Of a DNA stretch of 7,924 nucleotides, positions 6,533 to 7,924 are shown piece after piece. Within the stretch, counting starts at the first letter, position 1. Each line of letters starts with the position of its first letter. A model generated the notes under the pieces. The model searched no databases. It was not told where the DNA came from and saw nothing but the letters and a program-made list of their open reading frames with translations. A program made the translations under genes and the position numbers. This DNA comes from CAZTKP01 sp964614215 (lineage in GTDB: Bacteria; UBP6; UBA1177), in contig CAZTKP010000119.1 in the NCBI GenBank assembly GCA_964614215.1, forward strand, positions 1 through 7,924, in the 5' to 3' direction.

Positions 6533-6547
6533 AAAAAACTGTGAGTG

Positions 6548-6576
6548 ATTCTACAGGAAAAAGAAATAATGAACAA
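6548..6576 (-). promoter_or_regulatory. Candidate sigma70-type promoter of the nqr operon
   Basis: On the minus strand a -35-like TTGTTC (6571-6576) and a -10-like TAGAAT (6548-6553) are separated by exactly 17 nt. The -10 matches five of six consensus bases, the -35 only three. The implied transcript would start near 6541 and give a leader of about 20 nt carrying the GAGGT site. This is the only promoter-like element I would offer for the ten-gene operon; it is not experimentally supported. Confidence 0.5.
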
Positions 6577-6621
6577 CTTTTTCATGATTCCTGCTTGTTG
6601 CTATTTAATTTGGATTTTTGC

Positions 6622-6649
6622 TTGAATTTTAAAAGATGAAGAGTATTTT
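6622..6649 (+). promoter_or_regulatory. Weak candidate promoter for the divergent antiporter gene
   Basis: On the plus strand TTGAAT (6622-6627) and TATTTT (6644-6649) are 16 nt apart, each matching four of six sigma70 consensus bases. The region is AT-rich, so a chance match is quite possible. If real, the divergent promoters share an intergenic stretch of about 160 bp where a common regulator could act; no clear operator palindrome was seen. Confidence 0.25.
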
Positions 6650-6668
6650 GTCACCTGTTGAAAGTTTT

Positions 6669-6675
6669 GAAGGGG
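6669..6675 (+). promoter_or_regulatory. Ribosome binding site of the antiporter gene
   Basis: GAAGGGG ends 8 nt before the ATG at 6684 and favours that start over an in-frame ATG at 6636, which has only a weak purine stretch upstream. Confidence 0.6.
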
Positions 6676-6683
6676 TTCTGCTA

Positions 6684-7924
6684 ATGCGATTTGTTTTTAG
6701 ATTTTCCATCCTTGCAACAGTTTTTCTTTCTGTCCAGCCGCTTTTTGCTTCAGGAGATTCCGGAGGCGGGCTTGTTCACAGGATGATGCTTCTCATTTTC
6801 CAGTTAGCGATAATAGTTTTTGTTGCAAAGGCTTTTGGATTTCTTTTTGAAAAACTTTCGATGCCTTCAGTTCTCGGAGAACTTATCGCGGGTGTTGTGA
6901 TAGGGCCGTATCTGCTTGGAAGCATTGCACTTCCCGTTTTTGAGCATGGGTTTTTCCCTCTCGCCGCAGGAACCATTCCGGTAAGTCCGGAGCTTTACGG
7001 TGTTGCAACGCTTGCATCCATTCTTCTGCTTTTTCTTGCGGGACTGGAAACAGATATAGAGATGTTCCTCAGTTATTCTCTGGCAGGTTCGATTGTAGGA
7101 ATTGCCGGAATACTTGCATCTTTTCTTGTCGGAGCTTTTACCGGCGTTATCTTTCTTGATGTTCCTTTCATGTCGCCCACAGCACTGTTTCTGGGAGTCA
7201 TGTCAACAGCCACATCGGTAGGTATAACTGCCCGTATTCTTTCAGAAAGAAGGAAAATGGACAGTCCTGAAGGTGTCACGATCCTTGCCGGTGCGGTTAT
7301 AGATGATGTTCTCGGTATCATTCTTCTTGCCGTTGCCTTAGGTATTGCTACGGTGATGATGTCGGGAGCTCACGAAGAAGTTCACTGGGGACATATTGCG
7401 CTGATAGCATTTAAAGCTGTCGGTGTCTGGCTCGGTTTCACTATTCTCGGCCTGATCTTTGCTCATAAGATCAGCACAAACCTTAAAAAACTGGGTAACG
7501 AACACTCAATAACTGTTGTTGCCTTCGGTCTTGCACTTTTACTTGCGGGAATTTTTGAACAGGCAGGTCTTGCAATGATCGTCGGAGCCTACGTTATGGG
7601 ACTTTCACTTTCCAAGACGGATCTGAGCTATATCATTCAGGAGAACCTGCACCCGCTCCAGACTTTTCTTGTTCCTATATTCTTTGCTGTAATGGGAATG
7701 CTCGTTGACCTTAGAGTTTTCGCTTCAAAGGAGATCCTGATCTTCGGGCTTGTCTATTCTCTGGGAGCCGTTGTCGCTAAATATGTAGGCTGCGGAATTC
7801 CTTCGCTTTTTCTTGGTTTTAATAAACTAGGAGCGACTCGTATTGGTCTTGGGATGATACCCAGAGGTGAGGTTGCCCTTATTATTGCAGGTATAGGTCT
7901 GGCAAACGGAATTCTTGATCAGAA
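6684..7924 (+). CDS. CPA2 family Na+/H+ (cation:proton) antiporter, 3' end outside the window
   Basis: Integral membrane exchanger of the CPA2/NapA-Kef superfamily; 413 codons are visible and the gene runs off the right edge, still within the transporter core. The N-terminus (MRFVFRFSILATVFLSVQPLFASG) looks like a signal peptide, followed by a Gly-rich stretch and many hydrophobic helices. Family motifs are MPSVLGELIAGVVIGP (60-75), LFLAGLETD (116-124), MSTATSVGITARIL (173-186), GAVIDDVLGII (203-213) and PRGEVALIIAG (393-403). The Asp207-Asp208 pair is the ion-binding motif of electrogenic Na+/H+ exchangers such as NapA and differs from the single Asp of many electroneutral members, so Na+/H+ exchange is likely; K+ cannot be excluded. 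A C-terminal regulatory domain could lie beyond the edge. It is transcribed away from the nqr operon, suggesting a shared sodium economy. Confidence 0.9.
   Translation, partial: MRFVFRFSILATVFLSVQPLFASGDSGGGLVHRMMLLIFQLAIIVFVAKAFGFLFEKLSMPSVLGELIAGVVIGPYLLGSIALPVFEHGFFPLAAGTIPVSPELYGVATLASILLLFLAGLETDIEMFLSYSLAGSIVGIAGILASFLVGAFTGVIFLDVPFMSPTALFLGVMSTATSVGITARILSERRKMDSPEGVTILAGAVIDDVLGIILLAVALGIATVMMSGAHEEVHWGHIALIAFKAVGVWLGFTILGLIFAHKISTNLKKLGNEHSITVVAFGLALLLAGIFEQAGLAMIVGAYVMGLSLSKTDLSYIIQENLHPLQTFLVPIFFAVMGMLVDLRVFASKEILIFGLVYSLGAVVAKYVGCGIPSLFLGFNKLGATRIGLGMIPRGEVALIIAGIGLANGILDQ

Noticed and set aside
6523..6585. In-frame upstream ATG at 6585 extending the lead gene by 21 residues
   Set aside because: It has an AGGA-like site, but the extension lacks family-like character, the stronger GAGGT site serves 6522, and the best promoter lies between the two starts.
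6636..6683. In-frame ATG at 6636 as the antiporter start
   Set aside because: It would put 16 polar residues ahead of a good signal-peptide-like N-terminus, and its upstream site is weak compared with GAAGGGG before 6684.
7073..7321. Minus-strand open frame opposite the antiporter gene
   Set aside because: Its low-complexity Arg, Thr, Pro and Ile content is typical of the antisense of a membrane-protein gene; the plus-strand frame carries clear CPA2 motifs.

Overview
The window carries one long, tightly packed minus-strand operon running right to left (about 6522 down to at least 38) and one divergent plus-strand gene that leaves the window at the right edge (6684 onward). Base composition is moderate and slightly AT-rich by eye. 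The standard genetic code fits, Shine-Dalgarno sites are strong, and starts are ATG except for one TTG. A Na+-translocating NADH:quinone oxidoreductase and a CPA2 antiporter point to a bacterium using sodium bioenergetics, probably Gram-negative. The proteins are diverged from Vibrio NQR, and several accessory genes belong to poorly characterised families. I cannot name the phylum; a deltaproteobacterial-type or candidate-phylum bacterium would be a reasonable guess.

Layout in transcription order on the minus strand: (1) a 395-aa protein whose C-terminal half looks like a diverged RelA/SpoT (p)ppGpp synthetase fold; (2) a DJ-1/PfpI-family protein; (3) a 98-aa protein of unknown function, possibly ferredoxin-like; (4) a small CxxC heavy-metal-associated (HMA) domain protein with a TTG start; (5-9) nqrB, nqrC, nqrD, nqrE and nqrF; (10) a 128-aa protein with a CPFGHPG motif that ends close to the window edge. 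Neighbouring genes overlap by 1 to 11 nt or lie 2 to 8 nt apart. No internal terminator is visible, and a plausible promoter (TTGTTC-17-TAGAAT) precedes the first gene, so all ten are probably co-transcribed.

NqrF oxidises NADH through FAD and passes electrons by its 2Fe-2S centre to the NqrD/NqrE intramembrane iron site, then to the covalent FMNs of NqrC and NqrB, driving Na+ export. The sequences identify this as NQR rather than Rnf: there is an NqrF reductase and no RnfB or RnfC. However, nqrA, which normally precedes nqrB, is absent from this locus; its place is taken by the HMA protein and the other accessory genes. The divergent CPA2 gene, with an Asp-Asp ion-binding motif, encodes a probable Na+/H+ antiporter that would use or complement the Na+ gradient.

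The points most worth a second look are the RelA/SpoT-like lead gene, the missing nqrA with an HMA gene overlapping nqrB, and the CPFGHPG protein whose C-terminus looks clipped.
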